Below are positions 1-6,126 of a stretch of DNA of 11,740 bases, in pieces. The translations under genes were made by a program, and so were the position numbers. Position 1 is the stretch's first letter. Every line of letters begins with the position of its first letter. Where the stretch lies: NCBI GenBank assembly GCA_964535545.1, contig CAZHUT010000026.1, positions 1 through 11,740 on the forward strand, written 5' to 3'. The DNA comes from DALYCO01 sp964535545 (GTDB taxonomy: Bacteria; Patescibacteriota; Minisyncoccia; Phycocordibacterales; UBA9973). The notes below the pieces were generated by a model. That model saw only the letters and a program-made list of their open reading frames with translations, was not told where the DNA came from and ran no database searches.

Positions 1-261
1 AAAGTGGCGAACAATCTGAATTACTACAACCGGAAAAAATATAACAACCTCATTGTGATAGGAGAGGTAGAGCGAGTCTTTAACGCGCAAGAACCATATA
101 CAAAGATACAAGCAGGGGCAGACTTGGTCCAGCTCATCACAGGGATGGTGTATCGGGGTCCACAGCTTGTAGGGGAGATAAACGAAGGGTTAGTACGACT
201 ACTGAAAAAAAATGGCTATACGAATGTTGCTGAAGCGGTAGGAGTGGCACTGGTTGAATAA
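1..261 (+). CDS. pyrD: Dihydroorotate dehydrogenase (quinone-type), C-terminal part, 5' truncated by the window
   Basis: The frame is open from the first base of the window and stops at 259-261. The visible 86 residues match the end of class 2 dihydroorotate dehydrogenase, which oxidises dihydroorotate to orotate with FMN in pyrimidine synthesis. The recognisable block is KIQAGADLVQLITGMVYRGP followed by a GEINEGL helix, the last part of the TIM barrel that helps hold the FMN phosphate. The GTG at 4 is internal, not a start. One thing is odd: the segment just before this block, where the family has an IGVGGV-type glycine-rich strand and loop, reads IGEVERVFN, with the paired glycines replaced by charged residues and one extra residue. 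The flavoprotein may therefore be diverged or decaying. I am fairly sure of the family and less sure of its activity. Confidence 0.75.
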   Translation, partial: KVANNLNYYNRKKYNNLIVIGEVERVFNAQEPYTKIQAGADLVQLITGMVYRGPQLVGEINEGLVRLLKKNGYTNVAEAVGVALVE

Positions 262-282
262 AAAGATATTTTTCGCTATAGT
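254..282 (+). promoter_or_regulatory. Promoter of the tRNA-Gln gene
   Basis: TTGAAT at 254-259 and TATAGT at 277-282 are separated by exactly 17 bases, close to the sigma-70 consensus. The -35 box overlaps the pyrD stop codon. Transcription would begin near 289, about 11 bases before the tRNA. The assignment rests on box quality and position only. Confidence 0.6.
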
Positions 283-299
283 ATGCGAGCACGATCATT

Positions 300-373
300 T
301 GCCCGATCGTCTAATGGTAGGACGCCGGTTTCTGGCACCGTAAATTGGGGTTCGAGTCCCTGTCGGGCAGCCA
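300..373 (+). tRNA. tRNA-Gln (anticodon CUG)
   Basis: The cloverleaf folds by hand. The acceptor strands TGCCCGA (300-306) and TCGGGCA (363-369) pair fully. G73 is at 370 and CCA is encoded at 371-373. The D arm is GTCT/GGAC around the AATGGTA loop. The anticodon loop TTCTGGC has CTG at 332-334, which reads CAG. The T arm has the TTCGAGT loop. The U1-A72 pair with G73 is a typical bacterial tRNA-Gln identity feature. The top anticodon-stem pair (27-43) is a C-U mismatch and the variable loop is only four bases, but the other stems are sound, so the gene looks functional. It lies directly upstream of the defence-like gene trio. Confidence 0.93.
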
Positions 374-462
374 CGTTGAGCACGGTTCGTTCGCCCAGAG
401 AGCGTCGAATCACTCGATGGATCTATTCAGTCATTGCATACCTGCTGAGAGCAGCAATCAGA

Positions 463-494
463 ACAAAAAACCACCAAATTCGGTGGTTTTTTGT
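463..494 (+). terminator. Rho-independent terminator after tRNA-Gln
   Basis: The arms AAAAAACCACC (465-475) and GGTGGTTTTTT (482-492) pair perfectly around a six-base loop, and C464-G493 and A463-T494 extend the stem. The descending arm ends in a T6 run. It closes the tRNA transcript and isolates it from the next gene. The near-symmetry means it could also work on the minus strand. Confidence 0.85.
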
Positions 495-529
495 ATTACC
501 AAATAGAATGCCCGGCGCGATGTTTTCTA

Positions 530-538
530 TGTTACAAT
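530..538 (+). promoter_or_regulatory. Extended -10 promoter of the membrane protein/TIR operon
   Basis: TGTTACAAT is an extended -10 (TG, one base, then TACAAT at 533-538) with no convincing -35. The predicted start near 545 leaves a leader of only about 8 nt before the ATG at 553. The same nine-base string lies upstream of the VOC gene at 8795-8803. The element also favours 553 over the upstream in-frame ATGs at 508, 520 and 529, which would lie before the transcription start. Confidence 0.45.
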
Positions 539-552
539 CCGCCTATATCACT

Positions 553-1284
553 ATGCCTCCATCACAAGAAACCCAATCTATGCCTCCAGTAGCCAAGTCT
601 CCTTATTTTACATTCTCTGTCGATCGTGACTTTACTTTTTCATTCAAATTTAGCCTTCTTGCTATTCTTATTATTGTTGGTCTTGTTTTAGGTATTAGAT
701 GGGTACTGAAGCTATTGGGTAAATACACTGGTTCAGATTTTGAAATTGATGAAGCAGAAATGGGGTTAGGACAGCACAAACTCAAATTTAAACCAAATAG
801 GGAAGATAGACAGATTGCCTATAAAATCTGGGTAGAGTTAAGCACAAGAAAAATCGGTCTTCCAATTGATCTAAAAAATGATGTAATTTCAGAAATCTAT
901 GATTCGTGGTACAACTTCTTTTCGATTACGCGTGAACTTATTAAAGACATCCCAGTAAGTAAACTGAAACAACCAAGCACCACTAAAATCATTGATTTAT
1001 CAGTAAGTGTTCTGAATGAAGGTCTACGCCCACATCTTACGCAGTGGCAAGCGCGCTTTAGACATTGGTACGATGCGCAACTGAAAGATGCAAAAGGTGA
1101 CATCGATCCTCAGTCCATACAAACTAAGTACACGCACTTTGCTGAACTAGAGAAGGATCTAACGGTTGTCAATAATCGTCTCATGAACTACAGAGAAAGC
1201 ATGAAGCGATTGATTTTACAACAATCAAAGAGTAAAAAAGTAAAAGAAATCCCAGCAAAGCCGTCATTATCAGAAGAATCATAG
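553..1284 (+). CDS. Single-pass membrane protein paired with a TIR gene; candidate effector
   Basis: This 243-aa protein has no family name I can give. Residues 1-32 are a polar N-terminal stretch. Residues 33-52 form one strongly hydrophobic helix (LLAILIIVGLVLGI core) followed by basic residues, so the large C-terminal part should be cytosolic. That part begins with an IDEAEMGLGQHKLKFKPN strand region (about 65-82), then a helical domain with two dense aromatic/basic patches, VELSTRKIGLP (94-104) and LNEGLRPHLTQWQARFRHWY (154-173). It ends in a charged coiled-coil-like helix and a lysine-rich tail. From memory, these two patches recur in unannotated proteins next to TIR genes, but I could not search. 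The gene starts about 60 bases after the tRNA terminator and is followed after 8 bases by the TIR gene, so the two are probably co-transcribed. I infer an effector or membrane-targeting role; no enzymatic motif is visible. The long upstream open frame crosses the tRNA and is rejected. Confidence 0.8.
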   Translation: MPPSQETQSMPPVAKSPYFTFSVDRDFTFSFKFSLLAILIIVGLVLGIRWVLKLLGKYTGSDFEIDEAEMGLGQHKLKFKPNREDRQIAYKIWVELSTRKIGLPIDLKNDVISEIYDSWYNFFSITRELIKDIPVSKLKQPSTTKIIDLSVSVLNEGLRPHLTQWQARFRHWYDAQLKDAKGDIDPQSIQTKYTHFAELEKDLTVVNNRLMNYRESMKRLILQQSKSKKVKEIPAKPSLSEES

Positions 1285-1292
1285 AAAGTAAT

Positions 1293-1898
1293 ATGCACAA
1301 TGTATTTATAAGTTATCATCACGATAACGATCAATTTTATAAGGATGAACTGTGTAGATTGAATACGCAGCATGGTATTTTTAATGACTACTCTGTAAGC
1401 GTTGGAGATATTTCTGACTCACTCTCAGCTGAAGCGATAAGAGCAAAGATCAGAGATGAATATTTGCGCGATTCGACAGTAACAATTGTCCTTGTTGGAA
1501 CTGAAACATGGGGACGAAAACATGTTGACTGGGAAACATACTCCAGTATGTTTGATGGGAGTGTTAATAAAAAATCCGGGATATTGGTAATCAAATTACC
1601 ATCGACTGGTTGTACAACATATACCGCACCTCATAAGTACGAGAAAGAGATTGTTCACCCTGAGAATACTAATTGGATGTCTATAGATACAAGAGCTGAA
1701 TATGATGCTCGTTATCCTCTTATGCCAGAAAGAATTATTGATAATCTCTTAAAGAAAGAAGCTCTAATTTCTGTTGTGCCATGGGAAAAGATTGCAAATG
1801 ATCCCGCAAAACTGAAATTCCTCATTGATGCCGCTCATAATGATAGATCTATTTGTCAGTATGATATGAGTAGGCCGATGCGGATGAGAGATGCTTAA
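1293..1898 (+). CDS. TIR-like (DUF1863/MTH538 type, ThsB-like) protein
   Basis: The 201 residues open with VFISYHHDND, the beta-A/BB-loop signature of the TIR-like DUF1863 family. A DSTVTIVLVGTETWGRKHVDWE block (60-81) follows, matching the pattern of Thoeris ThsB, in which a buried strand precedes the helix carrying the catalytic glutamate. E81 is the candidate NAD-cleaving residue. After the TIR fold (about 1-165) comes a C-terminal extension, VVPWEKIANDPAKLKFLIDA, ending in a SRPMRMRDA tail. ThsB-type TIRs make a cyclic or linked ADP-ribose signal after sensing phage, which activates a partner effector. Here the 8-base spacing to the preceding membrane-protein gene suggests that protein is the partner. 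There is no Shine-Dalgarno, so translational coupling is likely. The TIR assignment is firm; the defence role and the signal molecule are inferred. Confidence 0.88.
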   Translation: MHNVFISYHHDNDQFYKDELCRLNTQHGIFNDYSVSVGDISDSLSAEAIRAKIRDEYLRDSTVTIVLVGTETWGRKHVDWETYSSMFDGSVNKKSGILVIKLPSTGCTTYTAPHKYEKEIVHPENTNWMSIDTRAEYDARYPLMPERIIDNLLKKEALISVVPWEKIANDPAKLKFLIDAAHNDRSICQYDMSRPMRMRDA

Positions 1899-1912
1899 CT
1901 ATTAAATTATTT

Positions 1913-2611
1913 ATGAATGACCCAGCAGGAATAGTATATATCTTAACCAACGAGGCAATGCCGGGATATGTGAAAATCGGCAAAACAACCACCTCCGTTG
2001 AGCAACGCATTTTGGAATTGTCTCGATCGACGTCTGTGCCGCTTCCGTTTGAGTGTTATTATGCCGTCTGCGTTGCTGATGTAAGCCAGGTTGAAAAAGC
2101 ACTCCACGATGCGTTTGGTGATCACAGAAAGAATCCGAAAAGAGAGTTCTTCACTATTGCTCCCGAGCGCATCGTTTCTATTCTCAAGCTTCTTGCACTT
2201 GAAGATGTGACACCATCTCGTGATGTAGGTATTGAGACAAAAGAAGATGCAGAGGCAATCGAAGTTGCTCGCAAGAGACGCTCCGCATTCAATTTCAAAA
2301 TGGCTGAGATACCGCCTGGGGCGCAGCTCGAATTCATCAGAGACGAAAGTATTGTGTGTCATGTTGCAGATGATCAGAAGCATGTTGAGTTTCGAGGAGA
2401 AGTAATTTCGCTCTCGCTAGCAGCTCAAAGAGCGCTTGGAAGTAAGTGGCAAGTACAAGGACCTGCGTATTGGATGTATGAAGGCGAGATCCTTGACGAG
2501 CGTCGGATACGTTTAGAAGAAGGTATAAACGATGAGCCTACGTCACAACAAATTGAAGCGGCTGGGGATGAATATATTTCGCTTCAGGCTGACATTACGA
2601 GAGGGAAATAA
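1913..2611 (+). CDS. GIY-YIG nuclease (T5orf172/MUG113 type) with DUF4357-like C-terminal domain
   Basis: The 232-aa protein has two domains. Residues 5-82 are a T5orf172/MUG113-type GIY-YIG fold: GIVYIL (6-11), GYVKIGKTT (18-26), R32 in a QRILEL helix, E61 and H65 in VEKALHDAF, and a REFF end (77-80). These are the expected metal- and phosphate-contacting positions, so the nuclease looks intact. Residues about 128-192 read FKMAEIPPGAQLEF, then VEFRGEVISLSLAAQRALG and a PAYWMYEGEIL end, the layout of DUF4357, a domain often attached to restriction-type nucleases. It starts 14 bases after the TIR gene in the same direction and may be a third member of the operon or a separate accessory nuclease. 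No Shine-Dalgarno is visible before the ATG. The domain calls are confident; a role with the TIR pair is inference. Confidence 0.85.
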   Translation: MNDPAGIVYILTNEAMPGYVKIGKTTTSVEQRILELSRSTSVPLPFECYYAVCVADVSQVEKALHDAFGDHRKNPKREFFTIAPERIVSILKLLALEDVTPSRDVGIETKEDAEAIEVARKRRSAFNFKMAEIPPGAQLEFIRDESIVCHVADDQKHVEFRGEVISLSLAAQRALGSKWQVQGPAYWMYEGEILDERRIRLEEGINDEPTSQQIEAAGDEYISLQADITRGK

Positions 2612-2658
2612 AGCTACTTTGTAGTCCGAATGCAAGGATGTTGAGCCACTACGATCGG

Positions 2659-2687
2659 TTGACTTTTTCATAAAAACATGATAAGAT
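2659..2687 (+). promoter_or_regulatory. Consensus-like promoter of the 2764 gene
   Basis: TTGACT (2659-2664) and TAAGAT (2682-2687) are 17 bases apart, and the -10 is preceded by TGA (2679-2681), an extended -10. This is one of the strongest promoters in the window. Transcription should begin near 2694, giving a 70-base leader before the ATG at 2764. Confidence 0.75.
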
Positions 2688-2694
2688 ATGACCA

Positions 2695-2732
2695 TACTAG
2701 GTATAAACAATTTTGGTACCCCAATCCTAGTA
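2695..2732 (+). promoter_or_regulatory. Structured 5' leader hairpin
   Basis: TACTAGG (2695-2701) pairs perfectly with CCTAGTA (2726-2732). Inside lies a second small stem, TTGG (2713-2716) with CCAA (2721-2724). The structure would sit at the extreme 5' end of the transcript from the 2659-2687 promoter. It could stabilise the mRNA or be a cis-regulatory element. No known riboswitch consensus is recognised. Confidence 0.4.
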
Positions 2733-2763
2733 ATGGGATACGTGTTCTTTAAAGAAATAAATT

Positions 2764-3054
2764 ATGAAAAAAGAGTTCATCCAAGAGCTCATGAACATCA
2801 TGATGTTCAAAAAGCTCACAACCGTGTTTTCCTTTTTAAGGAAAGAAAAGTTGGAAACAAAAGACCTTGAAGAGGCTGTAAAAGACCTCAAACGACAAGG
2901 TTTGTATGACGCAATGAAAAAATCAGCGCAAGATCCGCAAGAAATTGCAGATATGGCCTTGGTTGCCTTTGACTACAGTGTCAAACAGGCCAGAGAGCGT
3001 TACGCGGCTTCCATCAAACAAATGGTTGAGTACTACAAAACACAAAATTCATAA
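2764..3054 (+). CDS. Small helical hypothetical protein, 96 aa
   Basis: I do not recognise a family. The protein is charged, predicted almost wholly helical and soluble, with two amphipathic segments (residues 20-52, rich in KEKLETKDLEEAVKDLKRQG; and 55-90, with EIADMALVAFDYSVKQARER). There is no signal peptide or membrane segment, although residues 8-24 are moderately hydrophobic. It is monocistronic, with a strong promoter, a folded leader and its own terminator, which suggests substantial expression. An open frame at 2688 overlaps it out of phase and is rejected. No Shine-Dalgarno precedes the ATG. Confidence 0.75.
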   Translation: MKKEFIQELMNIMMFKKLTTVFSFLRKEKLETKDLEEAVKDLKRQGLYDAMKKSAQDPQEIADMALVAFDYSVKQARERYAASIKQMVEYYKTQNS

Positions 3055-3077
3055 GTTTATTTTAATGATTTTTAACT

Positions 3078-3099
3078 AAGGAGCTTCGGCTCCTTTTTT
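3078..3099 (+). terminator. Rho-independent terminator with a UUCG tetraloop
   Basis: AAGGAGC (3078-3084) and GCTCCTT (3089-3095) form a seven-pair stem closed by the very stable C(UUCG)G tetraloop, followed by Ts to 3099. It ends the 2764-3054 transcript and abuts the recombinase stop codon on the other strand. Confidence 0.9.
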
Positions 3100-4416
3100 C
3101 TATACTAGTGATATCACCTTATGCTTCATCACTATCTTGCTCTTAAAACATCCAAGCAATTCTCGCTTCTCAACATCAGCACCGTCTCGCAAGAGGTACT
3201 TCGCATAGTTGCGTATATCAACATCGCTTGTGTCGATTTTCTCCTTGCTTCCCGACAGTACTCTTTGAAACTTCTTAAACCGTTCCACTTCAGTCTTCAG
3301 CTTTTCCTTGATACTGATCTCATCCACATCGATCGTGTCGAGGAGATCTTCAAACTGCTTGATAAGCTCCTTCTCTTCAAGAAAGCCGCATTTGCAGTTC
3401 TTGTCTTTCGATCTTGTACAGCCGTAGTAGACATAGCGGTGAATATTGCCATTCTTTGGCTTCTTGAATTTCTCATCGGCACAGATGCCTGATTGGCAGA
3501 GTCCGCAGGTCATGAGTTTGGTAAAGGCAAACTCTTTGCTTTCTGATCTGACAATATTGTTTCTCATTTGCTCCTGTACTTGATCAAACAGTTCTTTGGT
3601 GATGATTGGCTCATACGTTCCTTTGTACCAGTTGCCGCTCTTTCTCGGGTATTCAAAAACCCCGTAATAAAAGGGGTTTCCTAACATCATGTATATATTG
3701 CTCAGTGTGAGGTTCTTGTTACTCGCAGCACTTCTGAAATTGAGTTCAAATTTGAGCCAATGGTATATCTTTCGTCCGCTCCACTTCTCATATGCTGCTT
3801 TTTCAAAGATTTTCTTAACGATCGGGGCACGGTCTGGATCGATCAGCGTTTGGCATTTTCGATCCATCCGTTTCTCCTTTACATATCCAGTCGGTGCTTG
3901 TGCAGGCCATAGTCCCATTTCGCACCGCGTCTTTAGTCCACGCTTCACATTGATACTCTTATTGTCATTTTCAAGTTTGGCTTGTGAACAGAGAATCATC
4001 AAGAGGAACTTCTCATTTGGGGAGTTTCTAAACTGCTGCCCGTATGTCCGTATCTCAACCAGCTTATTCTCATCCATTAAATCAACAAGCGACCCGAGAT
4101 CTCCTGCGTTTCGAGAAAGTCGATCTGGTGCCCAGGTTAGGATGCCTGTATACCTGCCTCGTCTGATATCATCAAGCAATTCTTTAAATACGGGGCGTTG
4201 CCCTGAATCTTTTGCAGAGTGAGATTCTCGTCGAATATCTATAATCTCAATGCCGTCTCTCTCGGCAATCGCCATCATTTCTTTGATCTGTGAATCAATC
4301 GAAAGCGCTTGTTTCTCGTCTTGTTCTGTCGACTTTCTGGCATATAAGCAGTACCTTACTTTTTGGGTTACCACTACCTCGGGGAAGCCTGTTTGGGCTG
4401 TTGCGAACATTTCCAT
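3100..4416 (-). CDS. Serine recombinase (resolvase plus recombinase plus zinc-ribbon domains)
   Basis: This 438-aa protein catalyses site-specific DNA recombination. The resolvase catalytic domain spans about residues 20-165: YARKSTEQDEKQALSIDSQ with the nucleophile S29, the RRESHSAKDSGQRPVF motif, and PDRLSRN (98-103) with the arginines that stabilise the phosphoserine intermediate. Residues about 175-285 carry the PF07508-type recombinase domain (APTGYVKEKR, GNPFYYGVFEYPRKSG). Residues about 300-345 hold a zinc ribbon (C304, C307, C333, plus C341/C343), and the C-terminal part is a coiled-coil-like helix region. All catalytic residues I can check are present, so it looks active. At 438 aa it is at the short end for large serine integrases, as is common in CPR. 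Another ATG follows two codons later. It is divergent from the zinc-protein and HNH genes, and together they suggest a mobile element. Confidence 0.93.
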   Translation of the reverse strand: MEMFATAQTGFPEVVVTQKVRYCLYARKSTEQDEKQALSIDSQIKEMMAIAERDGIEIIDIRRESHSAKDSGQRPVFKELLDDIRRGRYTGILTWAPDRLSRNAGDLGSLVDLMDENKLVEIRTYGQQFRNSPNEKFLLMILCSQAKLENDNKSINVKRGLKTRCEMGLWPAQAPTGYVKEKRMDRKCQTLIDPDRAPIVKKIFEKAAYEKWSGRKIYHWLKFELNFRSAASNKNLTLSNIYMMLGNPFYYGVFEYPRKSGNWYKGTYEPIITKELFDQVQEQMRNNIVRSESKEFAFTKLMTCGLCQSGICADEKFKKPKNGNIHRYVYYGCTRSKDKNCKCGFLEEKELIKQFEDLLDTIDVDEISIKEKLKTEVERFKKFQRVLSGSKEKIDTSDVDIRNYAKYLLRDGADVEKRELLGCFKSKIVMKHKVISLV

Positions 4417-4445
4417 GTATATATTAATGACAGACTGGTTTGAGG

Positions 4446-4459
4446 TGTATAGCTATGCA
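4446..4459. repeat. Near-perfect 14-bp palindrome between recombinase and zinc-protein genes
   Basis: TGTATAGCTATGCA is a palindrome with one mismatched pair, centred on ATAGCTAT, about 30 bases upstream of the recombinase start in the divergent intergenic region. It could be an operator or part of an attachment site. Chance occurrence in AT-rich DNA cannot be excluded. Confidence 0.3.
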
Positions 4460-4537
4460 GACTAAGAAATATGTAGTGTGGTCGTGTGAGTATAGAAGTA
4501 CTTGATTTACAACCCTCTTTTATGGAAAGATACGCAT

Positions 4538-4759
4538 ATGACCGAGGAAAAATGCAAAAAATGTAATGGCGAGGGTAGATATATGTATGACGAGAATCAT
4601 ATTAAGCCATGTGAGGTTTGTTGTACTCACCCTGACGGATGGTGGAAGATGGAAGACAGCTACGGAGAAAATAATGGAAAGTATGCCTGCAAGAAAGGCT
4701 GCGGCACGGTTGTTGAGAGTATCCCTTCAAATATTGATCAGTCTGCGCTTGTATTGTAG
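4538..4759 (+). CDS. Small cysteine-rich zinc-binding protein, 73 aa
   Basis: I chose the ATG at 4538 because the open upstream part (from 4502) has only a TTG start and no cysteine motif. The protein begins MTEEKCKKCNGEGRY, one CxxCxGxG unit of the DnaJ zinc-finger type (C6, C9, G11, G13). PCEVCC (C25, C28, C29) completes a likely first zinc site, and a later C51/C55 pair (CKKGC) may hold part of a second. There is no J-domain, so it is not DnaJ. The gene is 18 bases upstream of the HNH gene in the same direction and divergent from the recombinase. A role as an adaptor or DNA-binding accessory of the element is inference. Confidence 0.7.
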   Translation: MTEEKCKKCNGEGRYMYDENHIKPCEVCCTHPDGWWKMEDSYGENNGKYACKKGCGTVVESIPSNIDQSALVL

Positions 4760-4777
4760 AATTCGATTTTCAAAGAT

Positions 4778-6112
4778 ATGGCTAAACCTGCTGAAGTGCC
4801 AAAGCGTGTGTCGATTCCAAAATCTGTTCGATTTGAGGTATTTAAACGTGATCATTTTACTTGCCAGTATTGTGGTCAAAAAGCTCCTGACATTGTTCTC
4901 CATGTAGACCACATTGACCCTGTATCAAAAGGCGGCAGTAGTGAAATCATCAATCTCATAACGAGTTGTTATGCTTGTAATTTAGGAAAAAGTGATAAAC
5001 GATTGACCGATACGTCTGCCATAGATAAGCAGCGTAAACAACTTGAACTCATACAGGAACGTCGAGAGCAAATCGAGCTCATGTTTCAGTGGAAAGAATC
5101 ACTATCCAATCTCGATAAGGAAACACTTGAAATGATAAAAGACTATGCTCATGCTCGCATAGAACCATTCACCATTAGTGAAAATGGTGAGGGAACGATA
5201 CGGACGCTCTTGCGAAAATATGGTATTGAAGATTTGCTCACCGCAATCGACATTTCTGCAGATACCTATATTAAGTATGATGCTGATGGCAAACCGACCC
5301 AGCACAGTGTAGAGAATTTTATCAACAAACTTGGCGGAATTCTCTTTAATCGTAGCCTGAAGCCTATAGATCAAAAACTTTCTCAGATAAAAAATAAAGC
5401 AAGCAATGCGTTTAGTTACTATGATCCTCGGAGGGCGGCAATTTTGCTCAATCAATATGTAACCGCGTTGCGTAAGTGTTGGGGATACTCCGATGAGCAG
5501 ATTATTACTGATCTTGATAAAGAACTAGCGCCCAAGCTTGAAGAAACAGCCAACTGGTCGGCGTGGCGAGATCTCATTGAAGCTTGGACGACAAGTATCA
5601 AGGAGAAGAAAGAGAATGCACCTGAAGAACCTAAAGAACGCACACAAGAACAGCTTGAAGGATTTATTCAAGGAAGAATGATGATGCTTGAAGAAAAAAG
5701 CATCATACTTGCTCATGTTCTTAGCCCATACCCCAACTTTAATCGTGAACAGTTTCAGATTGCCCTGCGTGATAAGATAATTGATTTTATTGAGAACCAA
5801 AAAGAGTTGCCTATAGAAAAAATCAAAGAGTACGACACTGATGAGGACGAAAGAAATATGTATATTTGGGATTTTACTTCCGACAAGTCTCTCACTGATC
5901 ACTGGAGTTATGACTACAGTGCCATGCTTGACCGTGTCGATGAAAGTAAAGAGGATAGTGAAAAATTGAGACTTTTTATGGGTCTGGAAACTATAGCTAG
6001 TAAAATCCTTGATGATTTATTTAATGAGGAGTTCTATTTTGCTTCAGATGTTTATTCTCCTGGTGATCTGGTTAAGATAAGAGATATGACTATTAACGCT
6101 CTCAAAAAATAG
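4778..6112 (+). CDS. HNH endonuclease with long helical C-terminal region
   Basis: In this 444-aa protein the nuclease is N-terminal, about residues 16-77: VRFEVFKRDHFTCQYCG (C29, C32), LHVDHIDPVSKGG (H42, D44, H45), N59 and CYACNLGK (C64, C67, N68). This is a complete zinc-stapled HNH (beta-beta-alpha-metal) site, so the nuclease should be active on DNA. A basic/acidic helix with KQRKQLELIQERREQIELM (85-103) follows, then about 340 residues that I cannot assign, mostly helical and acidic, with YDPRRAAILLNQYVTALRKC near 214 and a region rich in aromatic residues near 365-390. The long unassigned part makes it more than a simple homing endonuclease. It probably forms an operon with the upstream zinc protein (18-base gap). 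Its neighbours fit a mobile element or a restriction-like role, and I cannot tell which. Confidence 0.88.
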   Translation: MAKPAEVPKRVSIPKSVRFEVFKRDHFTCQYCGQKAPDIVLHVDHIDPVSKGGSSEIINLITSCYACNLGKSDKRLTDTSAIDKQRKQLELIQERREQIELMFQWKESLSNLDKETLEMIKDYAHARIEPFTISENGEGTIRTLLRKYGIEDLLTAIDISADTYIKYDADGKPTQHSVENFINKLGGILFNRSLKPIDQKLSQIKNKASNAFSYYDPRRAAILLNQYVTALRKCWGYSDEQIITDLDKELAPKLEETANWSAWRDLIEAWTTSIKEKKENAPEEPKERTQEQLEGFIQGRMMMLEEKSIILAHVLSPYPNFNREQFQIALRDKIIDFIENQKELPIEKIKEYDTDEDERNMYIWDFTSDKSLTDHWSYDYSAMLDRVDESKEDSEKLRLFMGLETIASKILDDLFNEEFYFASDVYSPGDLVKIRDMTINALKK

Positions 6113-6126
6113 AGATTTTACAAACC

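Noticed and set aside
283..552. N-terminal extension of the membrane-protein frame
   Set aside because: It runs through the tRNA-Gln gene and its terminator, and the extended -10 at 530-538 places the transcription start after the upstream ATGs.
1943..2383. Minus-strand frame opposite the GIY-YIG gene
   Set aside because: Shadow of a gene with clear domain motifs on the plus strand.
2688..2870. 60-aa open frame overlapping the 2764 gene
   Set aside because: Begins at the -10 region, overlaps the real gene out of phase and has no recognisable composition or motif.
3121..3492. Plus-strand open frames opposite the recombinase (also 3689-4222)
   Set aside because: They are antisense shadows of an intact, motif-rich recombinase gene.
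300..4416. Direct repeats of the tRNA-Gln 3' end as attachment sites
   Set aside because: Scanning for the TTCGAGTCCC and GGGCAGCCA segments found no second copy in the window.
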